NCBI RefSeq assembly: GCF_017873095.1
Contig: NZ_JAGGJU010000001.1
Span: 186,001 to 250,000 of the forward strand
Length of the DNA: 64,000 nt
DNA from: Heterorhizobium halophytocola
GTDB taxonomy: Bacteria > Pseudomonadota > Alphaproteobacteria > Rhizobiales > Rhizobiaceae
Direction of reading: 5' to 3'
A model generated the notes under the pieces. The model saw only the letters and a program-made list of their open reading frames with translations, made no database searches and was not told where the DNA came from. Shown here in pieces: positions 46,266 through 55,000 of the stretch; the first letter of the stretch is position 1, and every line of letters starts with the position of its first letter. A program made the position numbers and the translations under genes.

Positions 46266-46901
46266 CTAGTTTGTCACCCGCTGCTGCAGCAGTTTGGCAA
46301 TCGCATAGGCACGCTTTTCCAGGATCACCGGCGTCTCGCAGACATAGGTCAGCGCCTTGGACCGATCGTGGTAGATCCGCTCGTCCCAGTCGATCTGTTG
46401 CTCAAGCTTGTCCATGCCGTCGAAGTCCTTGCTCTTGGCGGCGGTCATGGCCTCCATCTTGTCCTGGTTCACCTTGATCCGCTCCGCCATGGCCGTCTGG
46501 TTCTGCGCATAGCGCACGATGCCCCGTATCACCCTCTGGCGACGCTCCGAGATCTGGTCGAACACCGTGTAGAAGATCGTGCCGAAAAGATCGGGATCCG
46601 CTTTCGGGTTTGCCGTGGCGAAGTCCGCCACCAAGGTCGCGGCCTGGTCGAGCCCGACCCGGCGCAAGGAGAGCTGCGCCGCCAGATCCTGCGCCGCCTG
46701 AGGCAGACTGATCTTGCTGACCGGCTGCGGCCACATCAGGGCTGGCGAAAGCTGGTCGACGCGGCGCTGTATGCACGGCCAGTCCGGGTCCGAAAAACCA
46801 TCGGAATAGGCCGGCTCAGAGCCCAGAAGAAGGGGCGCCATGATGGCCGCAAGAGGTAGCCATTTTGGCCTAAGTCGGTGCCACGACAAGTTTTTTCGCA
46901 T
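46266..46901 (-). CDS. Exported helical protein of unknown function
   Basis: A 211-residue protein with a basic N terminus and hydrophobic export signal (WLPLAAIMAPLLLGSEPAYS). The mature part is almost wholly helical, with a single early Cys (DWPCIQRRVDQLSP) and a later one (YVCETPVI), and the conserved-looking PQPVSKISLPQAAQDLAAQLS. No domain recognised. The start at 46901 is chosen because GGAGAGGG lies 10-14 bases upstream and the signal peptide starts here; the much longer frame is antisense of frmA. Divergent from frmA. Confidence 0.72.
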   Translation of the reverse strand: MRKNLSWHRLRPKWLPLAAIMAPLLLGSEPAYSDGFSDPDWPCIQRRVDQLSPALMWPQPVSKISLPQAAQDLAAQLSLRRVGLDQAATLVADFATANPKADPDLFGTIFYTVFDQISERRQRVIRGIVRYAQNQTAMAERIKVNQDKMEAMTAAKSKDFDGMDKLEQQIDWDERIYHDRSKALTYVCETPVILEKRAYAIAKLLQQRVTN

Positions 46902-47020
46902 CAAGATGGTTCCCTCTCCGGCCTCCATGGTCAAGTATAGGCCCGAAGGGGGTGAGTCCAAAGGCGGTTGCGCACACACTAAGGTCGCAATTGTCACGGC
47001 GCTTTCCCGCTTTGTAATGT

Positions 47021-47041
47021 GCCTCCCAACCTGCGGGAGGC
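47021..47041. promoter_or_regulatory. Inverted repeat upstream of frmA
   Basis: GCCTCCC (47021-47027), seven-base spacer, GGGAGGC (47035-47041), 35 bases before the frmA ATG. Could be an operator or a leader hairpin of the formaldehyde operon. Confidence 0.4.
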
Positions 47042-47075
47042 AGGTGTTCACACTTAAGCATGCGGAGACTGATCC

Positions 47076-48203
47076 ATGCGCACACGCGCCGCTCTGGCCC
47101 TCGAAGCCGGAAAGCCCCTCGTCGTGACGGAAGTCGACCTTGAAGGTCCGAAAGCCGGCGAAGTCCTGATTGAAGTCAAGGCGACCGGCATCTGCCACAC
47201 CGACGACTTCACGCTTTCGGGCGCCGATCCCGAAGGCCTGTTCCCGGCCATTCTCGGCCATGAAGGCGCCGGCGTCGTGGTCGATGTCGGCCCCGGCGTC
47301 ACCTCGGTGAAGAAGGGGGACCACGTGATCCCGCTCTATACCCCGGAATGCCGTGAATGCCCCTCCTGCCTCTCCCGCAAGACCAATCTCTGCACCGCGA
47401 TCCGCTCCACCCAGGGCCAGGGCATGATGCCCGACGGCACCTCGCGTTTCTCGGTCAATGGCGAGAAGATCCATCACTATATGGGCTGCTCGACCTTCTC
47501 GAATTTCACCGTGCTGCCGGAGATCGCAGTCGCCAAGGTCAACCCTGACGCCCCCTTCGACAAGATCTGCTATATCGGCTGCGGCGTCACCACCGGCATC
47601 GGCGCGGTGATCAACACCGCCAAGGTCGAAATCGGCGCCACCGCGATCGTCTTCGGTCTGGGCGGCATCGGCCTCAATGTCATCCAGGGCCTGAAGCTTG
47701 CCGGTGCCGACATGATCATCGGTGTCGATCTCAACGACGACAAGAAGGAATGGGGCGAGAAATTCGGCATGACCCATTTCGTCAATCCGCGCGATGCGGG
47801 CGACGACATCGTGCCGTTCCTCGTCAACATGACGAAACGCGGCGCAGACCAGATCGGCGGGGCCGATTACACCTTCGACTGCACCGGCAACACCAAGGTC
47901 ATGCGCCAGGCGCTCGAAGCCTCGCATCGCGGCTGGGGCAAGTCCGTCGTCATCGGCGTTGCCGGCGCCGGCCAGGAAATCTCCACCCGTCCGTTCCAGC
48001 TGGTCACCGGCCGGTCCTGGATGGGCACCGCCTTCGGCGGCGCGCGCGGGCGCACCGACGTTCCGAAGATCGTCGACTGGTACATGGATGGCAAGATCCA
48101 GATCGACCCGATGATTACCCATCTGCTGAAGCTCGACGACATCAACAAGGGCTTCGAGATGATGCATTCGGGCGAAAGCATCCGCTCGGTCGTGGTCTAC
48201 TGA
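47076..48203 (+). CDS. frmA: S-(hydroxymethyl)glutathione dehydrogenase (class III alcohol dehydrogenase)
   Basis: A 375-residue zinc alcohol dehydrogenase of class III. Catalytic zinc: C of GICHTDDFTLSG, H-E of LGHEGAG and the later IGCGVTTG Cys; structural zinc: CRECPSCLSRKTNLC. NAD site FGLGGIGLNVIQG. It oxidises the glutathione adduct of formaldehyde to S-formylglutathione in the cytoplasm. GGAG lies eight bases before the ATG. Followed after five bases by its partner fghA, and this pair precedes xoxF. Confidence 0.96.
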   Translation: MRTRAALALEAGKPLVVTEVDLEGPKAGEVLIEVKATGICHTDDFTLSGADPEGLFPAILGHEGAGVVVDVGPGVTSVKKGDHVIPLYTPECRECPSCLSRKTNLCTAIRSTQGQGMMPDGTSRFSVNGEKIHHYMGCSTFSNFTVLPEIAVAKVNPDAPFDKICYIGCGVTTGIGAVINTAKVEIGATAIVFGLGGIGLNVIQGLKLAGADMIIGVDLNDDKKEWGEKFGMTHFVNPRDAGDDIVPFLVNMTKRGADQIGGADYTFDCTGNTKVMRQALEASHRGWGKSVVIGVAGAGQEISTRPFQLVTGRSWMGTAFGGARGRTDVPKIVDWYMDGKIQIDPMITHLLKLDDINKGFEMMHSGESIRSVVVY

Positions 48204-48208
48204 GAGTG

Positions 48209-49042
48209 ATGATGGAAGTCGTTTCGAAAAACCAGTGCTTCGGTGGCACCCAGTTCGTCTATCGTCATCGCGCATCCAGCTGCGGTGTCGACATGACGCT
48301 CGGGGTCTATCTGCCGCCCCAGGCGGCGGAGCGGAAGGTACCGCTCTTGTGGTATCTTTCGGGCCTGACCTGCACGCATGAAAACGCCATGGTCAAGGCC
48401 GGGCTCCAGGCCCATGCCGCCAAGCATGGGCTCGCTCTGGTCTTCCCCGACACCTCCCCGCGGGGCGAGGGGGTGGCCGATGACGATGCCTATGATCTGG
48501 GCCAGGGCGCGGGCTTCTATGTCAACGCGACGCAGAAGCCCTGGGCGCCGCATTACCGGATGTATGACTACATCGTCGAGGAGCTGCCGGCGCTGCTCGA
48601 GGCGGAGCTGCCGCTGAACGGTGTCAACGGCATCACCGGTCATTCGATGGGCGGGCACGGCGCACTCACGATCGCCTTTCGCAACCCGCAGAAGTTCCGC
48701 TCGGTCTCGGCTTTCGCGCCGATCGTCAATCCGACCCGGTCGGACTGGGGCCGCAAGCAGCTGTCGGCCTATCTCGGCAATGACGAGGCGCTCTGGGCCC
48801 GCCATGACGCCTGCCTGCTGCTGGCCGAACTGGGCTGGGAGCGCGACATCCTGATCGACCAGGGATCGTCGGACCAGTTTCTCGACCTGCTGAAGCCGGA
48901 GGCCATGGCCAGGCTGATGGCCGAGAAGCGCCAGCCCGGCGTGTTTCGCATGCAGCCCGGCTACGACCACAGCTACTTCTTCGTTGCCAGTTTCGGCGAA
49001 GACCACGTGGCCTGGCATGCCGAACGACTGAAGGCCGCCTGA
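48209..49042 (+). CDS. fghA: S-formylglutathione hydrolase
   Basis: A 277-residue serine esterase (esterase D family) that releases formate and glutathione. Nucleophile in GHSMGGHGA; Asp in the LIDQGSSDQFLD region; His in YDHSYFF; oxyanion region YLSGLTCTHENAM. Starts ATGATG within six bases after frmA, so the first codon could be either ATG. Completes the glutathione route with frmA and gfa. No formate dehydrogenase is seen in the window. Confidence 0.95.
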   Translation: MMEVVSKNQCFGGTQFVYRHRASSCGVDMTLGVYLPPQAAERKVPLLWYLSGLTCTHENAMVKAGLQAHAAKHGLALVFPDTSPRGEGVADDDAYDLGQGAGFYVNATQKPWAPHYRMYDYIVEELPALLEAELPLNGVNGITGHSMGGHGALTIAFRNPQKFRSVSAFAPIVNPTRSDWGRKQLSAYLGNDEALWARHDACLLLAELGWERDILIDQGSSDQFLDLLKPEAMARLMAEKRQPGVFRMQPGYDHSYFFVASFGEDHVAWHAERLKAA

Positions 49043-49084
49043 CGACAGCACGTCGGGGACGACAGGCGGTTTTGTGAAGAGAAG

Positions 49085-49111
49085 GCGGCCGATGACCGAT
49101 GCATCGGCCGC
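49085..49111 (+). terminator. 10-bp stem-loop between fghA and xoxF
   Basis: GCGGCCGATG (49085-49094) pairs perfectly with CATCGGCCGC (49102-49111) around a seven-base loop. It lies 43 bases after fghA and 184 before xoxF. No T-run follows. It may end or attenuate the formaldehyde transcript so that xoxF uses its own promoter. Confidence 0.5.
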
Positions 49112-49294
49112 CCCTGAGGGGGAGGACATACCAGGAGAGACTGAAGAACCCACCGGCCGCGTGCCTGATGTGAAAACGGCGCTGCCGGTCGACAATCATT
49201 CTTACACACGCCGATACCGGGATGGAGGAGCTTTGTTCGCAAGGTTTCCCGGCGGGGTTGCACCCAGATCGGCCTTACCGAATGGGAGGTTACA

Positions 49295-51100
49295 ATGAAG
49301 CGTCTTATCTCGATTCTGGCTGCCTTTTGCCTTGGCAGCGGCCAGATCGCTCTGGCCAATGACGACCTTATGAAGGAGGCGGACAACGCCAACCAGTGGG
49401 TCATGCAGAGCGGCAATTACGCCAATACCCGCTATTCCACGCTCGACCAGATCAACCAGGATAACGTCAACAAGCTGCAGGTTGCCTGGAGCTTTTCCAC
49501 CGGCGTGCTGCGCGGTCACGAGGGCGGACCATTGGTGATCGGCGACATGATGTATGTGCATGCGCCCTTCCCCAACACCGTCTTCGCGCTCGATCTCAAC
49601 GACGATGGCCGCATCGTCTGGCGCTATGAGCCGAAGCAGGATCCGGACGTCATTCCGGTGATGTGCTGCGATACCGTCAACCGCGGCGTTGCCTATGGCG
49701 ACGGCAAGATCATCCTGCATCAGGCCGACACGACCGTCGTGGCGCTCGACGCCAAGACCGGCAAGGTCGCCTGGACGGTGAAGAACGGCGACGCCTCCAA
49801 GGGCGAGACCGGCACCTCCGCACCGCTTGTCGTCAAGGACAAGGTGCTGATCGGCATCTCCGGCGGCGAATTCGGCGTGCGCGGCTCGCTGACCGCCTAT
49901 AATCTTGCCGACGGCAAGATGGCCTGGCGGGCCTATTCCACCGGTCCCGACGACGAAATGCTGATGGACCCGGAAAAGACCATGGAGCTCGGCAAGCCTG
50001 TCGGCAAGGACTCCTCGCTGAAGAGCTGGGAAGGCGATCAGTGGAAGATCGGCGGCGGCACCACCTGGGGCTGGTACTCCTACGATCCGGAGCTGAACCT
50101 GATCTATTACGGCACCGGCAACCCCTCGACCTGGAACCCGTCCCAGCGGCCCGGCGACAACAAATGGTCGATGACCATCTTCGCCCGCGACGCGGACACG
50201 GGGATGGCGAAATGGGTCTACCAGATGACGCCCCATGACGAATGGGACTATGACGGCGTCAACGAAATGGTGCTGGCCGACATTCCGGTCGATGGCACGG
50301 ATCGCAAGGTCCTGGTCCACCCCGACCGCAACGGCTTTGCCTATACGCTGGACCGCGAGACCGGTGAACTTCTGGTCGCCAAGAAATACGACCCGGCCGT
50401 CAATTGGGCGACCGAAGTCGTGATGGACAAGGAATCCGACCAGTATGGCCGCCCGCAGGTGGTTGCCCAGTACTCCACCGAGCAGAACGGCGAGGACGTC
50501 AACTCGACCAATGTCTGCCCGGCGGCACTCGGCACCAAGGATCAGCAGCCTTCGGCCTATTCGCCGGAGACCAAGCTGTTCTACATCCCGACAAACCATG
50601 TCTGCATGGACTACGAGCCCTATCGGGTAAGCTACACGGCGGGCCAGGCCTATGTCGGGGCGACGCTGTCGATGTATCCGGCACCGGAAAGCCATGGCGG
50701 CATGGGCAACTTCATTGCCTGGGATGCCGGCAAGGGTGAGATCGTCTGGTCGCTGCCGGAGAAGTTCTCCGTCTGGTCGGGCGCACTCGCAACGGCCGGC
50801 AACGTGGTCTTCTACGGCACGCTGGAAGGCTATCTGAAGGCCGTCGACGCCAAGACGGGCAAGGAACTCTACAGGTTCAAGACCCCGTCCGGCGTGATCG
50901 GCAACGTGATGACCTACAGCCATGGCGACAAGCAATATGTGGCCGTGCTTTCGGGCGTCGGCGGCTGGGCCGGTATCGGTCTGGCAGCCGGGTTGACCAA
51001 CCCGAACGAAGGCCTTGGTGCGGTCGGCGGCTATGCAGCGCTCAGCGACTACACCGCCCTTGGCGGCACGCTGACGGTGTTCACTCTGCCCAACTCCTGA
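49295..51100 (+). CDS. xoxF: Lanthanide-dependent PQQ methanol dehydrogenase XoxF
   Basis: A 601-residue periplasmic quinoprotein with signal peptide ([20 protein letters not shown]). Eight-bladed propeller. The vicinal disulfide Cys pair is C124-C125 ([11 protein letters not shown]); metal ligands are E191 (GISGGEFG), N276 (GTGNPS), catalytic D318 and the extra D320 in [10 protein letters not shown]. The second Asp, replaced by Ala or Ser in calcium-type MxaF, marks a rare-earth enzyme. GGAGG precedes the ATG. Followed by its cytochrome xoxG and binding protein xoxJ. No mxa genes and no PQQ synthesis genes are in the window. Confidence 0.95.
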   Translation: MKRLISILAAFCLGSGQIALANDDLMKEADNANQWVMQSGNYANTRYSTLDQINQDNVNKLQVAWSFSTGVLRGHEGGPLVIGDMMYVHAPFPNTVFALDLNDDGRIVWRYEPKQDPDVIPVMCCDTVNRGVAYGDGKIILHQADTTVVALDAKTGKVAWTVKNGDASKGETGTSAPLVVKDKVLIGISGGEFGVRGSLTAYNLADGKMAWRAYSTGPDDEMLMDPEKTMELGKPVGKDSSLKSWEGDQWKIGGGTTWGWYSYDPELNLIYYGTGNPSTWNPSQRPGDNKWSMTIFARDADTGMAKWVYQMTPHDEWDYDGVNEMVLADIPVDGTDRKVLVHPDRNGFAYTLDRETGELLVAKKYDPAVNWATEVVMDKESDQYGRPQVVAQYSTEQNGEDVNSTNVCPAALGTKDQQPSAYSPETKLFYIPTNHVCMDYEPYRVSYTAGQAYVGATLSMYPAPESHGGMGNFIAWDAGKGEIVWSLPEKFSVWSGALATAGNVVFYGTLEGYLKAVDAKTGKELYRFKTPSGVIGNVMTYSHGDKQYVAVLSGVGGWAGIGLAAGLTNPNEGLGAVGGYAALSDYTALGGTLTVFTLPNS

Positions 51101-51114
51101 TCGAGTGCCTGTTT

Positions 51115-51141
51115 CCGGTGCCGGACGAACTCCGGCACCGG
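51115..51141 (+). terminator. Perfect 11-bp stem-loop between xoxF and xoxG
   Basis: CCGGTGCCGGA and TCCGGCACCGG (51115-51125 and 51131-51141) flank a five-base loop, 14 bases after the xoxF stop. No T-run. As with the dipeptide operon, it probably protects the 3' end of the abundant upstream message and lowers expression of xoxG and xoxJ. Confidence 0.65.
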
Positions 51142-51167
51142 TCCACCCTTCCCCCAAGGAATGCGTC

Positions 51168-51692
51168 ATGAACAGTTTCGTGAAATATCTGCCCGTCGTG
51201 CTGCTTGCGTTTGGCGCCGCGACGGCCGCCCATGGCGACGATGCCAAGCCCGACAACATCACCGCCGCCGAAAACGAGAACGGAAAATATCTGACCGCCG
51301 ACGGCATCCCGACCTTCCACATCGGCGAGGACGGCACCGTCGACTGGCCCACCTATTCCGGCTTCCGCCGCTATCACGCCGAATGCCATGTCTGTCACGG
51401 CCCGGATGGCGAGGGCTCCTCCTATGCGCCGGCGCTGAAGAATTCGGCCATCAATCTCGACTATTACGACTTCGTCAACGTGGTGACCAATGGCCGCAAG
51501 AAGGTCAACGCCGCGCAGAATTCGGTGATGCCCTCCTTCGGCGCCAATGCCAATGTGATGTGCTATCTCGACGACATCTACACCTATCTGAAGGCCCGCG
51601 GTTCGGGCGAACTGCCGCGCGGCCGGCCACCGAAGAAGGAGGCGAAATCCGATGCGATCAAACAGACGGAGAACGACTGCCTTGGCGGGTAA
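51168..51692 (+). CDS. xoxG: Cytochrome c XoxG (c-L type)
   Basis: A 174-residue periplasmic cytochrome c with signal peptide (MNSFVKYLPVVLLAFGAATA). One heme site C73HVCH77; a Met-containing loop MPSFGANANVMCYLDD gives the axial ligand. It takes electrons from XoxF. AAGGA seven bases upstream of the ATG at 51168 supports this start; an out-of-frame ATG precedes it. The 3' end overlaps xoxJ by 41 bases. Shorter and with a different C terminus than MxaG. Confidence 0.92.
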   Translation: MNSFVKYLPVVLLAFGAATAAHGDDAKPDNITAAENENGKYLTADGIPTFHIGEDGTVDWPTYSGFRRYHAECHVCHGPDGEGSSYAPALKNSAINLDYYDFVNVVTNGRKKVNAAQNSVMPSFGANANVMCYLDDIYTYLKARGSGELPRGRPPKKEAKSDAIKQTENDCLGG

Positions 51693-52530
51693 GGCAGGGT
51701 TTGTCGCGGCAGCGGCGCTGGCGATCGGACTGGCGGGCGGCGGCAGCGCCGCCCTTGCCCAGCAGACGACGGATCTGGTGTCGAAGACCGCCTTCCGGGT
51801 CTGTGCCGATCCGGCCAATGTGCCGATGTCGGCCAAGGACGGCTCGGGCTTTGAAAACAGGATCGCCGCACTGTTCGCCACCGAACTCGACCTGCCGCTC
51901 GAATATACCTGGTTCCCGATGGCGACCGGCTTCATCCGCAAGACGCTCGCGGCCAATGTCTGCGACGTGGTGATCGGCTATGCGCAGGGCGACGAGATGG
52001 TGCTCAACACCAATCACTACTACACCTCCGCCTATGTGCTGATCGTGCCGAAGGATAGCCCGTTGAAGGACGTGGCGACGATCAGCGATCCGGCGCTGAA
52101 GCAGGCCCGGGTGGGCGTCATCGCCGGAACGCCGCCCGGCACGCAAATGGCGCGCAACGGCCTGATGAAGAAGGCCAAGGGCTATCACCTGATGGTCGAC
52201 CGCCGCTACGAGGATCCCCCCGGTGACATGCTGAAGGATCTGAAGGCGGGCGAGATCGACGCCGCCATTCTCTGGGGACCGATCGGCGGCCCGCTGGTCC
52301 GCCAAGGCTATGCCGACGATTTCAAGGTCACGCCGCTCAACGGCGAGCCGATGAAGCCGAAGCTCTTCTACCGCATCACCATGGGTGTCAGGCCGGGCGA
52401 CAAGGTCTGGGAGCGCAAGCTCAATTCGCTGATCCGGCGCAACCAGGACAAGATCAACGCGATCCTGACCGATGCCGGGGTGCCGCTGTTGAACGACATG
52501 GGCACGGGACCGCTGGAGCCGGGCCAATGA
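51652..52530 (+). CDS. xoxJ: XoxJ periplasmic binding protein (quinoprotein-associated)
   Basis: A 292-residue family 3-like solute-binding protein with a long basic signal peptide (MRSNRRRTTALAGKAGFVAA). FRVCADPANVPMSAKDGSGFEN and CDVVIGYAQGDE are typical of the quinoprotein-associated group. XoxJ assists assembly or activation of XoxF rather than transport. Its start lies 41 bases inside xoxG; a TTG at 51682 would reduce the overlap but lose half of the signal peptide. Confidence 0.9.
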   Translation: MRSNRRRTTALAGKAGFVAAAALAIGLAGGGSAALAQQTTDLVSKTAFRVCADPANVPMSAKDGSGFENRIAALFATELDLPLEYTWFPMATGFIRKTLAANVCDVVIGYAQGDEMVLNTNHYYTSAYVLIVPKDSPLKDVATISDPALKQARVGVIAGTPPGTQMARNGLMKKAKGYHLMVDRRYEDPPGDMLKDLKAGEIDAAILWGPIGGPLVRQGYADDFKVTPLNGEPMKPKLFYRITMGVRPGDKVWERKLNSLIRRNQDKINAILTDAGVPLLNDMGTGPLEPGQ

Positions 52531-53174
52531 CGCGGCGGGGCGGGCATCGGCGTGCGGCGCGTCTTGCCGCATTGTTCGCCGTCGCCCTGCCGTTTGCCCT
52601 GACGGGACCCGTTATGGCGCAGTCGGAAGTGCCGGCAACCGGGGTCGAGGCGGAGGAGCCGGCACTTGCCAAGGAGGCGCGGGTGCCGGAGCCGGACGGA
52701 TACCGGATGGACAGCTACAAGGCCCCGGTGCCGACGACGCTCGGTGGCGCCACGGTGGTCGATATCGAAGCGGCGCACGCCCTGTGGGAGGCGCGCACCG
52801 CCGCCTTCATCGACGTTCTGCCGCGCCCGCCGAAGCCGAAAAACCTGCCGGACGGCACCGTCTGGCACGAAAAGCCGCGCCTCTCCATTCCCGGCGCCAT
52901 CTGGCTTCCCAACACCGGCTACGGCGATATCGCCGACGAGACGCTCACCTATTTTCGCGCCGGGCTGGAAAAGGCGACCGGCGGAGACCCGACCAGGCCG
53001 GTGCTGTTCTTCTGCCTTACCGACTGCTGGATGTCGTGGAATGCGGCCAAGCGGGCGCTGGAAAACGGCTATTCGCATGTTTACTGGATGCCCGACGGCA
53101 GCGACGGCTGGGCGGCGGCGGGATTTGAGACGGTGGCTGTGGAGCCGGAGCAGGAGAAAGTTGCTACTCCTTGA
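52527..53174 (+). CDS. PQQ-dependent catabolism-associated CxxxCW motif protein
   Basis: A 215-residue exported rhodanese-like protein with signal peptide (RRAARLAALFAVALPFALTG). GATVVDIEAAHALWEA, FIDVLPRPPKPKNLP and the active loop FFCLTDCWMSWNAAKRAL are the hallmarks of the family named for its CXXCW motif; here three residues separate the Cys. It overlaps xoxJ by four bases. Possibly handles sulfur or redox chemistry of the quinoprotein pathway, in line with the SoxYZ-like carrier nearby. Ends 11 bases inside a convergent gene. Confidence 0.88.
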   Translation: MTRRGGHRRAARLAALFAVALPFALTGPVMAQSEVPATGVEAEEPALAKEARVPEPDGYRMDSYKAPVPTTLGGATVVDIEAAHALWEARTAAFIDVLPRPPKPKNLPDGTVWHEKPRLSIPGAIWLPNTGYGDIADETLTYFRAGLEKATGGDPTRPVLFFCLTDCWMSWNAAKRALENGYSHVYWMPDGSDGWAAAGFETVAVEPEQEKVATP

Positions 53175-53688
53175 ACACCCCGTGCTTCAGCAGGTAGTCG
53201 AGCCCGCGGGTCCAGCTTTCGTCGGTATTGCCGCGAATATCGACGGCAAGCGCGCGGACCGCCCTGCCCGTCTCCGCGTCGCGCATCACCAGGTTCATCG
53301 ACAGGATCAGGTTCGAGACCTTCTGGATCTCGCCGACGAGAGCATAGTCGGCATCGAGTTCTCTGGCCATGTCGACGTCGCAGCCATTGCACTTGGCCGG
53401 ATTGGTAATGGCGTTGAGCGTGGTCTGGACGGGGGCGAGCGGTACGAGGTCGAAGCCGCGGTCCGCCAGGGCTTTGCGAAGTCTCGCTTCCAGCAGTTGC
53501 CGCCGGCCCTCCTCATCCGCGCGCGCACCGTTATAGGCGCCTTCGGTCGAGGTATCGATAAAGTGGAATCCGAAAAAGGCGACTTTGGCGTCCCAGGCAA
53601 GTGGCGCGTTGAGGTCCGCCGCGGCCAGAACCGGAGCTGCGGGCATGGCGAGAAGCGCGAGCGCGCAGGCTGTCAGGAAGATGCGCAT
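53164..53688 (-). CDS. Exported DUF2380/DUF3280-like protein
   Basis: A 174-residue protein with signal peptide (MRIFLTACALALLAMPAAPVLA). Mature part: KVAFFGFHFIDTSTEG, a CNGCDVD Cys motif, LDADYALVGEIQKVSNLILS and a late WTRGLDYLLKHG. Such small periplasmic proteins recur beside PQQ dehydrogenase genes; the function is unknown. It faces the CxxxCW gene and overlaps its 3' end by 11 bases, and is divergent from the PQQ-ABC binding protein. The start is set at the signal peptide; the frame extends upstream only as antisense. Confidence 0.78.
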   Translation of the reverse strand: MRIFLTACALALLAMPAAPVLAAADLNAPLAWDAKVAFFGFHFIDTSTEGAYNGARADEEGRRQLLEARLRKALADRGFDLVPLAPVQTTLNAITNPAKCNGCDVDMARELDADYALVGEIQKVSNLILSMNLVMRDAETGRAVRALAVDIRGNTDESWTRGLDYLLKHGVFKE

Positions 53689-53812
53689 GCGAAACTCTAG
53701 CGCCCGCAAAACCTGAGTACCACTATCCATAAGTCTCGGTTCTACGCCGCGATAGGCGCTGCTAGTGTCCATGTCAGCGCGCTGCTGGAGGGATTGGGAG
53801 GTCATTCCACGC

Positions 53813-55000
53813 ATGCCTAGTTTATTGTTTTTATTTGCCCTTTTTGTTTCGATGACCAGTGCACCCCTGGACGGCCTGGCGCTGACCGTCAAGCAGGCGG
53901 TGCTGCGCGTCGATGCGGTCGAAGGCCCGCCGATCTCGCGGCTTGACCTCAAGCCGGAAGACCTCGGCTTCGCCGGCGCCGAACTCGGCAATCAGGACAA
54001 CCAGACCACCGGCAGCTTCACCGGCGTGGACTACCAGCTCGTCACGAGGGCCGTGTCCCCGGACAAGGCACTGGCGGCCTTCGATGCGTTGCGGGCCGAC
54101 GGGATATCGCTGATCACGGTGATTTCCGACGCCCGCACGCTGGCGATGCTGGCCGACCAGGGCGGCGAGGATGTACTGTTTCTCAATGCCGGTGCCCGTG
54201 ACGATTCCCTGCGCGATGCCGATTGCCGCGCCAATGTACTTTCCGTGTCACCGAGCCGGGCGATGCTGACCGACGCGGTCATCCAGTTTCTGGTCTGGAA
54301 GAAGTGGACGAAGATCCTGCTGGTGACCGGCTCGCATCCCGAGGACAAGCTTCTGGCCGACGCCTACCGCAAGTCGGTTATGAAATTCGGTGCCAGCATT
54401 GTCGAAGAGCGCGAATTCAAGGACACCGGCGGCGCGCGGCGCACCGACACGGGCCAGGTGCTCGTCCAGCGGCAGATCCCGGTCTTCATGCAGGATGCGG
54501 AAGAGCACGACGTGACCGTCGCCGCCGACGAGGCGGACGTCTTTGCCGCCTACCTGCCCTATCATTCCTGGGACCCGCGTCCCGTCGCCGGCTCGGCCGG
54601 CCTGCGGCCCGTCTCCTGGCATCCGGCGCACGAGGCATGGGGTGCGACCCAGTTCCAGAACCGGTTCGAAAAGCTCGCCGGGCGGCCGATGCGCGAGGAA
54701 GACTATCAGGCTTGGCTTGCCATGCGGGTGATCGGCGAGGCCGTGACCCGCACCGGCAAGGCGGATGCCGCAAGCCTTCGCACCTATCTGCTCTCGCCCA
54801 AATTCGACCTCGCCGCCTTCAAGGGCCAGAAGCTGACATTCAGGCCATGGGACGGACAGCTGCGCCAGCCGGTCCTGCTCGCCGATGGCCGCATCACCGT
54901 CTCCGTCTCGCCGCAGGAGGGCTTCCTGCATCAGGTCTCGCCGCTCGACACGCTCGGCATCGATCAACCGGAAAGCCAGTGCCATGCCTTTGGAAACTAG
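53813..55000 (+). CDS. PQQ-associated ABC system periplasmic protein (LutA/PedA-like)
   Basis: A 395-residue periplasmic protein of the branched-chain amino acid receptor fold, with signal peptide (MPSLLFLFALFVSMTSAPLD). Conserved elements: QDNQTTGSFTGVDYQLV, FLNAGARDDSLRDADCRANV, LVTGSHPEDKLLADAYRKS and FAAYLPYHSWDPRPVAGSAG. This family always travels with PQQ-dependent alcohol dehydrogenases; relatives in Methylobacterium and Pseudomonas take part in lanthanide uptake. GGAGGT ten bases before the ATG at 53813 supports this start. Followed by the propeller protein, overlapping it. Confidence 0.87.
   Translation: MPSLLFLFALFVSMTSAPLDGLALTVKQAVLRVDAVEGPPISRLDLKPEDLGFAGAELGNQDNQTTGSFTGVDYQLVTRAVSPDKALAAFDALRADGISLITVISDARTLAMLADQGGEDVLFLNAGARDDSLRDADCRANVLSVSPSRAMLTDAVIQFLVWKKWTKILLVTGSHPEDKLLADAYRKSVMKFGASIVEEREFKDTGGARRTDTGQVLVQRQIPVFMQDAEEHDVTVAADEADVFAAYLPYHSWDPRPVAGSAGLRPVSWHPAHEAWGATQFQNRFEKLAGRPMREEDYQAWLAMRVIGEAVTRTGKADAASLRTYLLSPKFDLAAFKGQKLTFRPWDGQLRQPVLLADGRITVSVSPQEGFLHQVSPLDTLGIDQPESQCHAFGN

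Noticed and set aside
46902..48275. Upstream extension of the minus-strand gene at 46266-46901
   Set aside because: Runs antisense through frmA; the signal peptide at 46901 marks the real start.
49202..51352. 716-codon minus-strand frame across xoxF
   Set aside because: Antisense shadow; xoxF on the plus strand has every catalytic residue.
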